Shown here: positions 45,649-55,135 of the stretch, piece by piece
Numbering within the stretch: position 1 is the stretch's first letter
Layout: every line of letters begins with the position of its first letter
Source: Chania multitudinisentens RB-25
Lineage (GTDB): Bacteria; Pseudomonadota; Gammaproteobacteria; Enterobacterales; Enterobacteriaceae
Direction: 5' to 3'
Length of the DNA stretch: 64,000 nucleotides
NCBI RefSeq assembly: GCF_000520015.2
Contig: NZ_CP007044.2
Span: 496,001-560,000, forward strand
The notes under the pieces: generated by a model
Told to the model about the DNA's origin: nothing
Seen by the model: only the letters and a program-made list of their open reading frames with translations
Database searches by the model: none
Translations under genes and position numbers: made by a program

Positions 45649-45696
45649 GTTGTTCTCCTTAAAGAGGCCGGACTGCGAAAGTCAGGCAGAATTCAC

Positions 45697-46746
45697 TTAA
45701 CCCTGCGCGACGGCTTGCTTCTCTTCATGACGGCGCAGCAAGATCACTTTGTTCTGTAAGCGCTGCTGGAACTGATCGACCACAACGGCGGTAACGATCA
45801 CCACGCCCTTGATGACCATCTGCCAAAAATCACTGACGCCCATCATCACCATGCCGTCTGCCAGGAAAACGATCACAAACGCGCCGATAATCGAACCGGA
45901 AACGCGCCCACGCCCGCCCGCCAGTGCGGTACCGCCGAGCACCGTGGCACCGATGGCATCCATTTCAAACATGTTGCCCGTCATCGGGTGAGCGGTTTGC
46001 AGTTGCGAGGCGACAATCAGCCCAACCAGCGCAGCGCACAGGCCGGAGAAGGCATAAACAAAGATTTTCACCTTTACCCCAGGTACACCGGCCAAGCGCG
46101 CTGCGGATTCATTACCGCCAATAGCGTAGATATAGCGGCCGAGCGGTGTTTTGGTGGTGATCCAGTAACCCAGCCCCAAGAAGGCCACCATCAGCCAAAT
46201 CGGAAGATAAATACCCAGCAGAGTGCCAGAGCCCAACAAAGCGAAACCGGTATTGCCCAACTGCTCGATACCGTTCAGGTTGGGGTAGGTGCTACCGTTG
46301 TTGAACAACAGTGCCACACCGCGCGCCACATACATCATGCCCAGCGTGCAGATAAAGGGGGCAACGCCGAAACGAGTGATCACCGTGCCGTTAATAAAGC
46401 CGACGAGGATGCCGAAAATCGCCACCCAAAAGATCACCTCGGGAACGTTAAAAAAGACGATATTGCCGTTCCACAACGGTAACCCGTTAGTCAGCAACGC
46501 CCCAGCGACCATGCCACAGATCCCGGCCACGGCCCCTACCGACAGGTCGATTCCCCCGGTCAGGATCACCAGCGTCATACCGATCGCCAGCAGGCCGGTG
46601 ATCGCGACATGCTGGGTCATAATCAGCAAGTTAGAGAGCGTCAGGAAATTCGGCACCATCACGCTGAAAAACGCAATCACCAGCAGCAGAGCGATAAACG
46701 TTCTGGCCTTCAGTAAGTACATATAAATCATATATTTCTGGTTCAT
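45697..46746 (-). CDS. Ribose-type ABC transporter permease
   Basis: A 349-residue RbsC/AraH-family inner-membrane permease with about 8-10 membrane segments. Family signatures are LAIGMTLVILTGGIDLSVGA near 53 and the EAA-like region ATVLGGTALAGGRGRVSGSI near 275. It follows the ATPase gene by 17 bases in the same operon. The unit lacks a second permease and so probably works as a homodimer. Confidence 0.93.
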   Translation of the reverse strand: MNQKYMIYMYLLKARTFIALLLVIAFFSVMVPNFLTLSNLLIMTQHVAITGLLAIGMTLVILTGGIDLSVGAVAGICGMVAGALLTNGLPLWNGNIVFFNVPEVIFWVAIFGILVGFINGTVITRFGVAPFICTLGMMYVARGVALLFNNGSTYPNLNGIEQLGNTGFALLGSGTLLGIYLPIWLMVAFLGLGYWITTKTPLGRYIYAIGGNESAARLAGVPGVKVKIFVYAFSGLCAALVGLIVASQLQTAHPMTGNMFEMDAIGATVLGGTALAGGRGRVSGSIIGAFVIVFLADGMVMMGVSDFWQMVIKGVVIVTAVVVDQFQQRLQNKVILLRRHEEKQAVAQG

Positions 46747-46763
46747 GATGGGTTCCAGCCTGA

Positions 46764-48308
46764 TTAATCCTGCGGGGTTGATGCCGCGATAAGTTTTTCC
46801 CGGGTGACGGCATGGCGCGGCAGATCGGTGGTAATGCGCCCATCGGCCATCACCAGAATGCGATCCGCCAATGCCATGACCTCATCCAGCTCCGACGAGG
46901 AGAACATCACCGCCAGCCCCTGCTGTGCCATTCTGCCAATAAGGTGGTACACATCGGTTTTGGCGCCAACGTCGATCCCGCGCGTGGGCTCATCAAGCAG
47001 CACCACCTGCGGCTGCGTCATCAGCGCTTTTCCCAACACCACTTTTTGCTGGTTGCCCCCGCTTAACGAGGTGATTGGCAACTCGGGATCGCTGACTTTA
47101 ATCGCCAACTGCTGAATCATGTCTTTTACGCTAGCGCGTTCTTTGTGCGGGTTCAGCCATTGCCAAGCCCGGCGGAACCCCTTAAGGCTCAGGTCAGACA
47201 GCGTCATGTTGGCCTGAATTGACATCAGTTGAACCACACCCTCGCCCTGGCGATCTTCCGGCACCAGCGCCAGCCCCTTTTTCAAGCGCGTGTGAAAACG
47301 TGCTTTGTCCAGGCACTGACCGTTCAGATGCACGCTGCCGCGTTGGCAGGGCATCAACCCGATCAGCCCTTTGAACAGTTCGGTACGCCCGGCACCGAGC
47401 AGGCCATAAATACCGACCACTTCGCCTTTTCGCAGGCTGAAAGAGACATCGTTAAGCTTGTAACCGCCGCTTTGGTGCAACGCCGTCAGGCCGCTGACCT
47501 CCATCACCGTTTCACCATGGGGTGCAGCCTGATAATCGAAGTGCTTTTTCTTATCACCGACCATCTGCTCAATGATCCACGGCACGCTGGCATCGCTAAC
47601 CTGACGTTCACTGATAAAGCGCCCATCGCGAAAAATAGTGATGTGATCGCCAATTTCCATCAGTTCTTCCAGGCGATGGGAGATATAAATAATGGTGACG
47701 CCGCGGCGTTTGAGCTGTTCGATGACGTTAAACAGCACCTTTACTTCCGACTGGCTGAGGGCCGAGGTCGGTTCGTCCATAATCAGCACGCGGGTATCTT
47801 TTGACAGAGCCCGGGCAATCTCGACCAGTTGTTGATGACCAATCCCTAACTCCTCCAGCGGCGTATAAGGATCGACATCCAGCTCAAGACGCTCAAGTAA
47901 AGCCTTGGCTAATTCATACTGATATTTTTCGTTGATTTTACCGCGCTGAAAAAACTCGTTGGCAATAAAAATATTGTCCATCACATTCATATTCGGGAAT
48001 AAGTTTAATTCCTGAAAAATAATGCTGACGCCATGTTTTTCCGCCTGATGCGTGGAGTTTAACGTGACCGGTTTACCTTCAAGGATGATTTCGCCGGAAG
48101 AGGGGCTTTCCACCCCGGCCAGCATTTTCATCATCGTCGATTTACCCGCACCATTCTCACCAATCAGCACGTTAACCTTATTACGGTAGACTCGGTAATT
48201 CACATTATCCAACGCGGTAACACCGGGATAAACACGGGATAAATTGCGCGTTTCAATAATGATTTCATTGACTGTATCCGGCATATTAACCCGATCCTGC
48301 TGCTGCAT
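46764..48308 (-). CDS. Sugar ABC transporter ATPase, two nucleotide-binding domains
   Basis: A 514-residue RbsA-type ATPase. The first half has Walker A GENGAGKST near 52, signature region EELGIGHQQLVEIARAL and Walker B VLIMDEP. The second half has the family's degenerate Walker A GLLGAGRTE, signature TSLSGGNQQKVVLGKAL and VVLLDEP. The ATG at 48308 has GGGAG upstream and lies just beyond the stop of the previous gene, so the genes are translationally coupled. It powers the importer with the flanking permease. Confidence 0.94.
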   Translation of the reverse strand: MQQQDRVNMPDTVNEIIIETRNLSRVYPGVTALDNVNYRVYRNKVNVLIGENGAGKSTMMKMLAGVESPSSGEIILEGKPVTLNSTHQAEKHGVSIIFQELNLFPNMNVMDNIFIANEFFQRGKINEKYQYELAKALLERLELDVDPYTPLEELGIGHQQLVEIARALSKDTRVLIMDEPTSALSQSEVKVLFNVIEQLKRRGVTIIYISHRLEELMEIGDHITIFRDGRFISERQVSDASVPWIIEQMVGDKKKHFDYQAAPHGETVMEVSGLTALHQSGGYKLNDVSFSLRKGEVVGIYGLLGAGRTELFKGLIGLMPCQRGSVHLNGQCLDKARFHTRLKKGLALVPEDRQGEGVVQLMSIQANMTLSDLSLKGFRRAWQWLNPHKERASVKDMIQQLAIKVSDPELPITSLSGGNQQKVVLGKALMTQPQVVLLDEPTRGIDVGAKTDVYHLIGRMAQQGLAVMFSSSELDEVMALADRILVMADGRITTDLPRHAVTREKLIAASTPQD

Positions 48309-48309
48309 A

Positions 48310-48930
48310 TTACTGCTCCCCCAAATGTACGATCTTCGCCGGCATAATATAGGGAAGCATGGGTGGAATATCCCACGCGGAAAACACGCCATAAATTTCT
48401 ACCGTTTCTCCAACGGTTAAGCTCATGGCCTCAATCATATTTACCGCTTGGTTATTGATGGCTCGACCATAATCGCCGTACAGCACCTGGTCATTAAAAT
48501 CGCCATAGCTCGCGCCTTTATAAGCATCGCGCAACTGCGTTCCGCGAATGGTAGGCCCGATTTGCACCACCACGCGGTTACCGCTGGCTTCTTGCAGCGT
48601 CAGTTTGCCGCTGCGTGAGGTGGTGTCGATTTTGTCGATTTTCCCGGTAAGTTTGACAAAGAAAATGCACGGATTCTCTTCCTGAGCACGGTAACCCAGC
48701 GCCTGGCAGGCAGAATCAAAATCTTTTGCCGTGCTCAAGGCCGCCAACAGTTCGTCAGCCGGGCGCGCCAGCGTGACCACCTGCGGCACCAGCTTTTCCT
48801 GCCAGGTTTTCGCCACGTTCGCCATGTTTGGATTGGGTGGCGATTTCAGATCGGCCAGCTCCTTTTCGGAGACAATCCGGCAGCCGCCCAGCGCGAGGAT
48901 CGCCAGCGCCAGCCATGCTTTTTTATACAT
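48310..48930 (-). CDS. DUF2291-like periplasmic lipoprotein
   Basis: A 206-residue protein with a signal peptide and lipobox (LAILALGGCRIV, cysteine near residue 17). It is otherwise soluble (KLVPQVVTLARPADELLAAL, VVVQIGPTIRGTQLRDAYKG, YGDYGRAINNQAVNMIEAMS). Proteins of this kind are found inside ribose-type ABC operons, between binding protein and ATPase genes, as here, but their role is not established. Start MYKKAW at 48930 is chosen; the ORF continues upstream without a signal-like sequence. Confidence 0.8.
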   Translation of the reverse strand: MYKKAWLALAILALGGCRIVSEKELADLKSPPNPNMANVAKTWQEKLVPQVVTLARPADELLAALSTAKDFDSACQALGYRAQEENPCIFFVKLTGKIDKIDTTSRSGKLTLQEASGNRVVVQIGPTIRGTQLRDAYKGASYGDFNDQVLYGDYGRAINNQAVNMIEAMSLTVGETVEIYGVFSAWDIPPMLPYIMPAKIVHLGEQ

Positions 48931-48977
48931 AACACCCTCCTCTGCGCCCCCAACTGCGGGGGCGCAACAACTCGACA

Positions 48978-49913
48978 TCAGGATTTGATATTGAAATCCT
49001 GTACTTTGTCTGCGTTACCCTGTTCGATCAGGATGCCGCGGAACATCACGCGTTGTTTGGCAGGCTTTATGCCTTTTTGCAGGTAGTTATCCAGGTCAGT
49101 CACGCCCTGAGCGGCAATAGCCTGAGCCTGTAGCATCACGGTGGCCTGCAACGAACCGGCTTTCACCGCATCGCGCTCATCATTACTGCCGTCGATGCCG
49201 ACAACGATAACGTCGTTACGGTTGGCAGCCTTCAGCGCCGCAATGGCACCCAACGCGACCGGGCCGTTACCGCTGATCACACCTTTCACATCAGGATGAG
49301 CCTGGAGAATGCTGTCCATAATGCGTTTGCCGTCGATCAATGTGCCCTTCGCATCCTGTTTGGCGATGCTGACCATCTCCGGATACTGATCGAGAACCTG
49401 GTGGAACGATTTAGAACGGGTGACGCAGTTATTGTCCGCCAGGTTACAGGTCAACTCAGCGTATTTACCTTTCTCACCCATTTTTTCCACAAAGACGTTG
49501 GCAACTTCAGAACCGGCCTGGAAGTTGTTATGGGTAATTTGCACTAATGCCACGTCGTCAACGGGAATTTCTCGGTTAATCAATACCACCGGAATTCCCG
49601 CGTCTTTGGCTTTTTTTATTGCCGCTACGCTGGCGGTAGAATCGGCATTATCAAGAATAATGCCCTGAACTTTTTTACCAATGGCGGTATCAATCAGTTC
49701 ACTTTGTTTTTTGACATCCTCCCCATGCGAAAGGATCGTGGTTTCATACCCCAGTTGTTTGGCTTTTTCGCTGGCCCCTTTCGCCTCGGAGGCGTAATAA
49801 GGGTTATCCAGTGAATTGACAAGGATCATAATGGTGCCTTTTTCCGCGGCTTGAGCAGACAGGGAAAAAGCGGTCATGGTAACGAAGGTCAATAGCGATA
49901 AACGTAATTTCAT
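48978..49913 (-). CDS. Ribose-type periplasmic sugar-binding protein
   Basis: A 311-residue RbsB-family solute-binding protein. The signal peptide ends SLSAQAAEKG near residue 22. The mature part has MILVNSLDNPYYASEAKGAS near 29, GIILDNADSTASVAA near 84, and VVGIDGSNDERDAVKAGSLQ near 237. It delivers an aldose, ketose or polyol to the importer encoded next to it. It is the second gene of the operon, 191 bases after the kinase, with its own ribosome site (GAGAG). Confidence 0.93.
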   Translation of the reverse strand: MKLRLSLLTFVTMTAFSLSAQAAEKGTIMILVNSLDNPYYASEAKGASEKAKQLGYETTILSHGEDVKKQSELIDTAIGKKVQGIILDNADSTASVAAIKKAKDAGIPVVLINREIPVDDVALVQITHNNFQAGSEVANVFVEKMGEKGKYAELTCNLADNNCVTRSKSFHQVLDQYPEMVSIAKQDAKGTLIDGKRIMDSILQAHPDVKGVISGNGPVALGAIAALKAANRNDVIVVGIDGSNDERDAVKAGSLQATVMLQAQAIAAQGVTDLDNYLQKGIKPAKQRVMFRGILIEQGNADKVQDFNIKS

Positions 49914-50104
49914 AACGATGTTCTCTCTATATAGTTATTGTTGAGTACGTGGGTACGGGTGGCACAACGTAAATTCGTTTATATCTTTTCTCCTGCAAGC
50001 CGCAGCGTGGTTGGCTACGTTCGGTTACTAGGCCATCCGTGAACCTCGCCCTTTTAGGGCTGCTGCAATTTCAAGTCACTTGGATTAACTTTATTTGGCA
50101 GCGA

Positions 50105-51622
50105 CTATTCCGTTGCCGGTTGCCAACGGGTTCTTGCTACCGCCTGCTGCCAACCCCGCCATCTTTCCTGCAACTGGGTGTGGCGTGCCATGTCCGGCAG
50201 GAAGGCGCTATGTTGGGCAATAAATGCTTTCATCTCCGTCAGCGTGGCCTGATTCAGCGCTTTGCGGGCCAGCAACGCGGCGCCGATGGCCGAAAGCTCC
50301 GGCACGTCACTGCGCATCACCGGGCAACCGAGCAGATCGGCCTGGTACTGCATCAACCACGCGTTTCTCGTCGGGCCGCCGTCCACCATCAGCGCATTGA
50401 GCGTAAAGCCGTCATACTGACGCATGGCAACGATCACATCAGCAATCTGATAGGTGATGGACTCCAATGCGGCGCGGATCAGGTGCGCCCGTTTTACCCC
50501 GCGGTTCAGCCCGCAAATGACGCCCCGGGCGCGATCGTCCCACCAGGGAGCGCCAAGCCCCGTCAGCGCCGGAACAAAGTAGACACCCAATGTTGAATCA
50601 ACCGAGGCGGGTAAGGTATTCAGCGCATCCGCTAACGCCGATTCAGCAAGCTCGCTCAGGCCGGTACTCTCCGCCATCCAGGCCACGGCATCGCCGGTAT
50701 GCGCAATATTGCCTTCCAGCCCGTACACCAAGCGCTCACCGTCGTGCCAGGCTACGGTGGTCGCTAACGCTTGGCTGGTACACTGCGGCGTACTCACGGG
50801 CGCCATCACCGACGATCCGGTGCCATAGGTGGCTTTCACGCATCCCAGTTCACCTAACGCATGGCCGAACAGTGCGGCGTGAGAGTCCCCCACCATTGAC
50901 AGGATCGGCAACCCGTCAGGGATCTGGCTCAACCCACGGGTATAGCCAAACAGACCGCTGGAAGGTTTGATCTCCGGTAACGCCCTGCGCGGAATACGAA
51001 AAATCCGCAGCATTTCGTCGTCCCATTGCCCGCTTTGCAGGTTCAGCAACTGCGTGCGGGCAGCATTGGAGTGATCGCAGGCAAACTGCTCGCCGCCGGT
51101 GAGGTTCCACAGCAGCCAACTGTCGATGGTGCCAAGGCAGACCTCCCCCTGCTCCGCCAACTGATGCCCCTGAGAAACCGAATCCAGCAACCAACGCATC
51201 TTCGACCCTGAAAACAACGGAGCAACGGGCAGCCCGGTGATGGCTTTGATCGTTACGTCAAGGTGTTCACGGCGCAGTTCCTCGCAAAAATCGGCGCTGC
51301 GGGCGCACTGCCAGGTTATGGCGGCATGCAGCGTTTTCCCGCTGCTGCGGTACCAACCAATGGCCGTTTCACGCTGATTGCTGATGGCCAGCGCGGCAAC
51401 GTTGTCAGCACCGACATGGGCAATCGCCTGGGCGATAACGTCCAGCGAGGCGGCAACCAACATTTCTCCCGATTGTTCCACCCAGCCTTCGCGCGGCGTT
51501 TGAATGGTCAGCGGTTGAGAAAATTTGGCAATAACGTTCCCCTGGCCATCTAACGCTACGGCTTTGGCATTCGTGGTTCCTTCATCGAGAGCAATGATGA
51601 TCTCGTTCTTGGCATTAAGCAT
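50105..51622 (-). CDS. FGGY-family carbohydrate kinase, glycerol-kinase-like
   Basis: A 505-residue ATP-dependent sugar or polyol kinase. The N-terminal ATP-binding loop IIALDEGTTNAKAVALDGQG is nearer to glycerol kinase than to xylulokinase, as is AAITWQCARSADFCEELRRE near 99. GTIDSWLLWNLTGG near 160, YGTGSSVMAP near 267 and the C-terminal LMVDGGPTRNAWLMQYQADL near 405 complete the fold. AGGAG precedes the ATG. It heads the kinase-ABC-dehydrogenase operon. The natural substrate may be a ketose or a tetritol or branched polyol rather than glycerol, given the company. Confidence 0.92.
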   Translation of the reverse strand: MLNAKNEIIIALDEGTTNAKAVALDGQGNVIAKFSQPLTIQTPREGWVEQSGEMLVAASLDVIAQAIAHVGADNVAALAISNQRETAIGWYRSSGKTLHAAITWQCARSADFCEELRREHLDVTIKAITGLPVAPLFSGSKMRWLLDSVSQGHQLAEQGEVCLGTIDSWLLWNLTGGEQFACDHSNAARTQLLNLQSGQWDDEMLRIFRIPRRALPEIKPSSGLFGYTRGLSQIPDGLPILSMVGDSHAALFGHALGELGCVKATYGTGSSVMAPVSTPQCTSQALATTVAWHDGERLVYGLEGNIAHTGDAVAWMAESTGLSELAESALADALNTLPASVDSTLGVYFVPALTGLGAPWWDDRARGVICGLNRGVKRAHLIRAALESITYQIADVIVAMRQYDGFTLNALMVDGGPTRNAWLMQYQADLLGCPVMRSDVPELSAIGAALLARKALNQATLTEMKAFIAQHSAFLPDMARHTQLQERWRGWQQAVARTRWQPATE

Positions 51623-51734
51623 GGTTGTTCTCCTGAATCACACCGTATCCCGGCCTTGAAGAGGAATTTCCCTGGGTCCGCATCGCATTTCTGTCAGGAT
51701 CGGGGTGACATTTTGTTATCGCCTTAGCCATCAC

Positions 51735-51757
51735 TGAATATATATTCGATATTGATT
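51735..51757 (-). promoter_or_regulatory. Candidate SorC-regulator operator A
   Basis: Reading toward the kinase on the minus strand, the 23-bp element starts AATCAATATC and ends GAATATATATTCA. It lies 113 bases before the kinase ATG in the 340-base gap 51623-51962, which also has more AT-rich palindromic sequence near 51890-51910. It matches operator B at 21 of 23 positions. Confidence 0.6.
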
Positions 51758-51962
51758 ATATATTTAATTACCTTAGCCAGAATCTTTCAACCGAGCCACT
51801 GGCAAAATCTTCATTTGTGCTGGCAATCACATTTATCCGTTGGGATGAAGGGAGTTCGGGGAGAGTAATACTCGAGGATATGATTATATCTATATGATAT
51901 ATAAAATTTTTACTTACCCAACCCTTGCCCGACAACTGAGAGCAAAGGCGGGACGCCAGCCG

Positions 51963-52913
51963 TTAACTTTTCATCAACTCTCTGGCTGTAGGAAAATCTG
52001 TAATTAAAACGTCAATATAACCTCCGCTCAACGCCCCCTTAATGGCGGCAACCTTGTCGGTTCCCCCCGCCAATGCGATCACATTCGGGCATTTTTTAAC
52101 TTTTTCCAGCTCCATCCCGATCACCGGATCTTCATCATCCTGCAATACGGCTTTACCTTGCTTATCGTAGTAGTGCAGGCAAATATCACCGACGGCGCCG
52201 CGTTCGGCCAGCACCTGTAACATATCTTCGTGATAATAGTTGCCTGACGTTTTGAGCAACTGCGACGGCTCAAGAATACCGACACCCACAATGGCGATAT
52301 CCACATCAGCAAAGCGGGAAACCACCTCGGCAACGTCTTTGCTGGCCAGCAGCCGGCTTTTCTCCTCCAGAGAGCCTTCAATGCTCTGCGATGGCAGCAG
52401 CCACGCATCACAGTTAAGCTGTTGCGCCAAAGTCTGCGTCAGGATAGTGGCCTGTACGTTGCCGTTAGGGCCAACGCCGCCAAGCAGTTGGATCACGCCG
52501 CTGGCCTTCAGGTTTTGAACATGCACCTCATCAACCATCGCACGAATGGTGGAACTCCAAGAGGAGACACCAACCAGATCTTTAGGCCGCAGGCGAGTTT
52601 CCAGGTAGTGCGCCGCAGCGGAACCAATGGCACGTTTGATGGTTTGATCGGAGGCATCTTCTTCGGTATCAACAATGATCGCCTGCTTGATGCCAAAGCG
52701 CTCTTCAATGCCCTTTTCCAGATTAAGAAAAATATTGGAAGGCTGAACCACGCTGATTTTCACCACGCCTTCTTTTTGGCAGCGGCTAATGGCCCGAGAG
52801 ACAAAGGATTGAGAAAGCGAGAGAAACTGAGCAATGTCGGACTGTTTGCGTCCTTCAAGGTAGTAAAGCGTGGCAATTTTTACTAATAACCGTTGTTCAT
52901 CCTGATTAGCCAT
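51963..52913 (-). CDS. SorC/DeoR-like sugar-binding transcriptional regulator
   Basis: A 316-residue regulator. The N-terminal helix-turn-helix is YLEGRKQSDIAQFLSLSQSF near 16, followed by VSRAISRCQKEGVVKISV. Residues about 60-316 form the NagB-like sugar-phosphate-binding domain (VGVSSWSSTIRAMVDEVH near 112, VIQLLGGVGPNGNVQ near 137, IALAGGTDKVAAIKGALSGG near 275). Start 52913 follows the family length. It stands between the two operons, facing the kinase side, and most likely responds to a sugar phosphate from the pathway. Confidence 0.9.
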   Translation of the reverse strand: MANQDEQRLLVKIATLYYLEGRKQSDIAQFLSLSQSFVSRAISRCQKEGVVKISVVQPSNIFLNLEKGIEERFGIKQAIIVDTEEDASDQTIKRAIGSAAAHYLETRLRPKDLVGVSSWSSTIRAMVDEVHVQNLKASGVIQLLGGVGPNGNVQATILTQTLAQQLNCDAWLLPSQSIEGSLEEKSRLLASKDVAEVVSRFADVDIAIVGVGILEPSQLLKTSGNYYHEDMLQVLAERGAVGDICLHYYDKQGKAVLQDDEDPVIGMELEKVKKCPNVIALAGGTDKVAAIKGALSGGYIDVLITDFPTARELMKS

Positions 52914-53072
52914 GAAGATTCCCAAAGAAGAGTTGTCTGCCGCCATTATGTTAGAGCCGCTCACGATACGCGAAAAGAAAACGCCATTAAGTGTGATGTG
53001 ACTCTAATTTTCACCGATTCTATGAATCCGCTATGGACAAGATCACATCAGTAGCGACATAATTGAATAAAG

Positions 53073-53095
53073 AATCGATATTGAATATATATTCA
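53073..53095 (+). promoter_or_regulatory. Candidate SorC-regulator operator B
   Basis: Reading toward the split transketolase on the plus strand, the element starts AATCGATATT and ends GAATATATATTCA, with TGAATATATATTCA (53082-53095) a perfect 14-bp palindrome. It lies 184 bases before the transketolase ATG in the 365-base divergent gap 52914-53278. The same orientation relative to the downstream operon as site A supports a common regulator. Confidence 0.6.
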
Positions 53096-53278
53096 TGATG
53101 ATTCCAAATCAACTAAAAGTTCACTGGGTGAAAACAAGCCTGGGGGGTAAGGAGGCAGAATGTACCTTAACACATTGCACCGGCATCCGGCCCATCGTGC
53201 GTTATCTGAGGATATCTGGTTTTTTTAGTCCCTTATGGAATAAATATTCTTATTCGAAATTAAATTCAGAGGTATTAA

Positions 53279-54109
53279 ATGAATCCCTATAACTATGATA
53301 TTGAAGCACTAAAGCGCAAAGCGCGTGCCGTGCGGCGGCATATTGTCAGATTGAACGCTGGCAGCCCGGCAGGAGGGCACACAGGAGCCGATCTCTCTCA
53401 GGTTGAACTGCTCACCGCCCTGTATTTCCGCATTCTGAATGTGGCGCCCGACCGTACCGACGACCCTGAACGCGACATCTATATCCAATCAAAAGGGCAT
53501 GCGGTGGGCTGCTATTACTGCGTGCTGGCGGAAGCAGGTTACTTCCCGCTCGATTGGCTGGCGACCTATCAGCATCCCGACTCTCACCTCCCCGGCCATC
53601 CGGTACGGCAAAAAACCCCCGGCATTGAGCTGAACACCGGAGCCCTCGGCCATGGATTTCCTGTTGCGGTGGGATTCGCGTTGGCCGCGAAACGCGACAA
53701 CAGCCGCCGCCGCGTTTTCCTGATCACCGGTGATGGTGAACTCGCAGAGGGCAGTAACTGGGAAGCCGCACTGGCCGCTGCCCACTATGGGCTTGATAAT
53801 CTGGTCATTATCAATGACAAGAACAACCTACAGTTGGCAGGCACCACCCGTGACATCATGAATACCGATCCGCTGGCAGACAAATGGCGGGCGTTTGGTA
53901 TGACAGTGACCGAATGTGAAGGTAATGATATGGCCTCGGTGGTGGCAACCATTGAAGGGCTGAAACAGGCAGGCAAACCCAACGTCATCATCGCCAATAC
54001 CACCAAAGGGGCCGGTATCTCCTTTATACAAGGGCGCCCAGAATGGCATCACCGGGTGCCGAAAGGCGATGAGATTGAACAGGCACTGGAGGAATTGAAA
54101 GATGAGTAA
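53279..54109 (+). CDS. Transketolase N-terminal subunit (split transketolase)
   Basis: A 276-residue thiamine-diphosphate-binding half. The N-terminal region (SPAGGHTGADLSQVELLTAL) and the ThDP motif (FLITGDGELAEGSNWEAALA ending VIINDKNNLQ, near 145-175) are clear. Substrate-side residues such as SKGHAVGCYY near 70 and NTGALGHGFPVAVGFALA near 117 are present. GAGG precedes the ATG. The partner is encoded next, overlapping by 8 bases. It corresponds to the first half of single-chain transketolases and resembles subunit A of apulose-4-phosphate transketolase-type enzymes by layout. Confidence 0.93.
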   Translation: MNPYNYDIEALKRKARAVRRHIVRLNAGSPAGGHTGADLSQVELLTALYFRILNVAPDRTDDPERDIYIQSKGHAVGCYYCVLAEAGYFPLDWLATYQHPDSHLPGHPVRQKTPGIELNTGALGHGFPVAVGFALAAKRDNSRRRVFLITGDGELAEGSNWEAALAAAHYGLDNLVIINDKNNLQLAGTTRDIMNTDPLADKWRAFGMTVTECEGNDMASVVATIEGLKQAGKPNVIIANTTKGAGISFIQGRPEWHHRVPKGDEIEQALEELKDE

Positions 54110-55037
54110 TGCAGAACATCTGGCTAACGTGATGGTGCAAGCGTTTATTGACGCCGTAGATCGCGGCATCGACTTGGTGCCCGTAGTCGCAGACTCGACT
54201 TCAACGGCCAAAATCTCACCCTTTATGCAGAAATTCCCTGGCCGGGTCGTTAACGTTGGCATTGCCGAGCAAAGCCTGGTAGGCACTGCCGCAGGGCTGG
54301 CGCTGGGCGGGAAAATTGCGGTAACCTGCAACGCCGCTCCGTTCCTGATTTCCCGCGCTAACGAACAGATTAAAGTGGATGTCTGTTACAACAACGCCAA
54401 CGTTAAGCTATTTGGCCTGAACGCCGGGACCAGCTACGGCCCGCTGGCGAGTACGCACCATGCCATTGACGATCTCGCCATCATGCGCGGATTCGGCAAT
54501 ATTCAAATCTTTGCCCCAGCATCGCCGAACGAATGCCGCCAGATTATTGACTATGCGTTGGCACACGTCGGCCCGGTCTACATCCGCATGGACGGCAAAG
54601 CGTTGCCGGAACTGTATAACGAGCAATATCGTTTCACGCCGGGAGCCGTCGTCACGCTGCATGAAGGTAGCGATGTTGCACTGGTGGCAACAGGTTCAAC
54701 GGTACATGAAATTGTTGATGCGGCAGCGATGCTGGCAGATTGTGGAATTCAGGCCAAAGCGATCAGCGTGCCATCCCTGCGCCCTTGTGATACCGGCGCA
54801 CTGCTGGCGGCGATGCGCAACTGCCGTGCGGTCATTTCTGTTGAAGAACACAACGTGAACGGTGGGCTAGGCAGCCTGGTGGCCGAAGTGCTGGCTGAGT
54901 CCGGCGCAGCCATCAAACTGAAACGTCTTGGTATCCCGGATGGTGAATACGCCTCGGCATCAGATCGGGCTTATATGCGCCAACATCATGGGTTTGATGC
55001 GCACGGCATCGTTGAGCAGGTGAAGACCTTATTGTAA
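54102..55037 (+). CDS. Transketolase C-terminal subunit (split transketolase)
   Basis: A 311-residue pyrimidine-binding half. VVNVGIAEQSLVGTAAGLAL near 48 carries the glutamate that activates ThDP. DLAIMRGFGNIQIFAPASPN near 124 and VYIRMDGKALPELYN near 160 belong to the Pyr domain. The rest is the C-terminal domain (SDVALVATGSTVHEIVDAAA, SVEEHNVNGGLGSLVAEVLA). The start overlaps the preceding gene by 8 bases, so the two are coupled to make equal amounts. Both are transcribed away from the SorC regulator. Confidence 0.93.
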   Translation: MSNAEHLANVMVQAFIDAVDRGIDLVPVVADSTSTAKISPFMQKFPGRVVNVGIAEQSLVGTAAGLALGGKIAVTCNAAPFLISRANEQIKVDVCYNNANVKLFGLNAGTSYGPLASTHHAIDDLAIMRGFGNIQIFAPASPNECRQIIDYALAHVGPVYIRMDGKALPELYNEQYRFTPGAVVTLHEGSDVALVATGSTVHEIVDAAAMLADCGIQAKAISVPSLRPCDTGALLAAMRNCRAVISVEEHNVNGGLGSLVAEVLAESGAAIKLKRLGIPDGEYASASDRAYMRQHHGFDAHGIVEQVKTLL

Positions 55038-55088
55038 GGCAACAGACCCGGCCCCCCGAGCGTGCGGGGGATTATTCTCTGGCTTCAC

Positions 55089-55135
55089 CACAGCGGTAGC
55101 CACAATCGCTAAGGCGGCTACCGCTGTGCTTTTTA
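55089..55135 (+). terminator. Strong rho-independent terminator of the split transketolase operon
   Basis: CACAGCGGTAGCC (55089-55101) pairs perfectly with GGCTACCGCTGTG (55116-55128), followed by CTTTTTAA. It is 52 bases after the stop codon and ends the operon. Confidence 0.9.
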
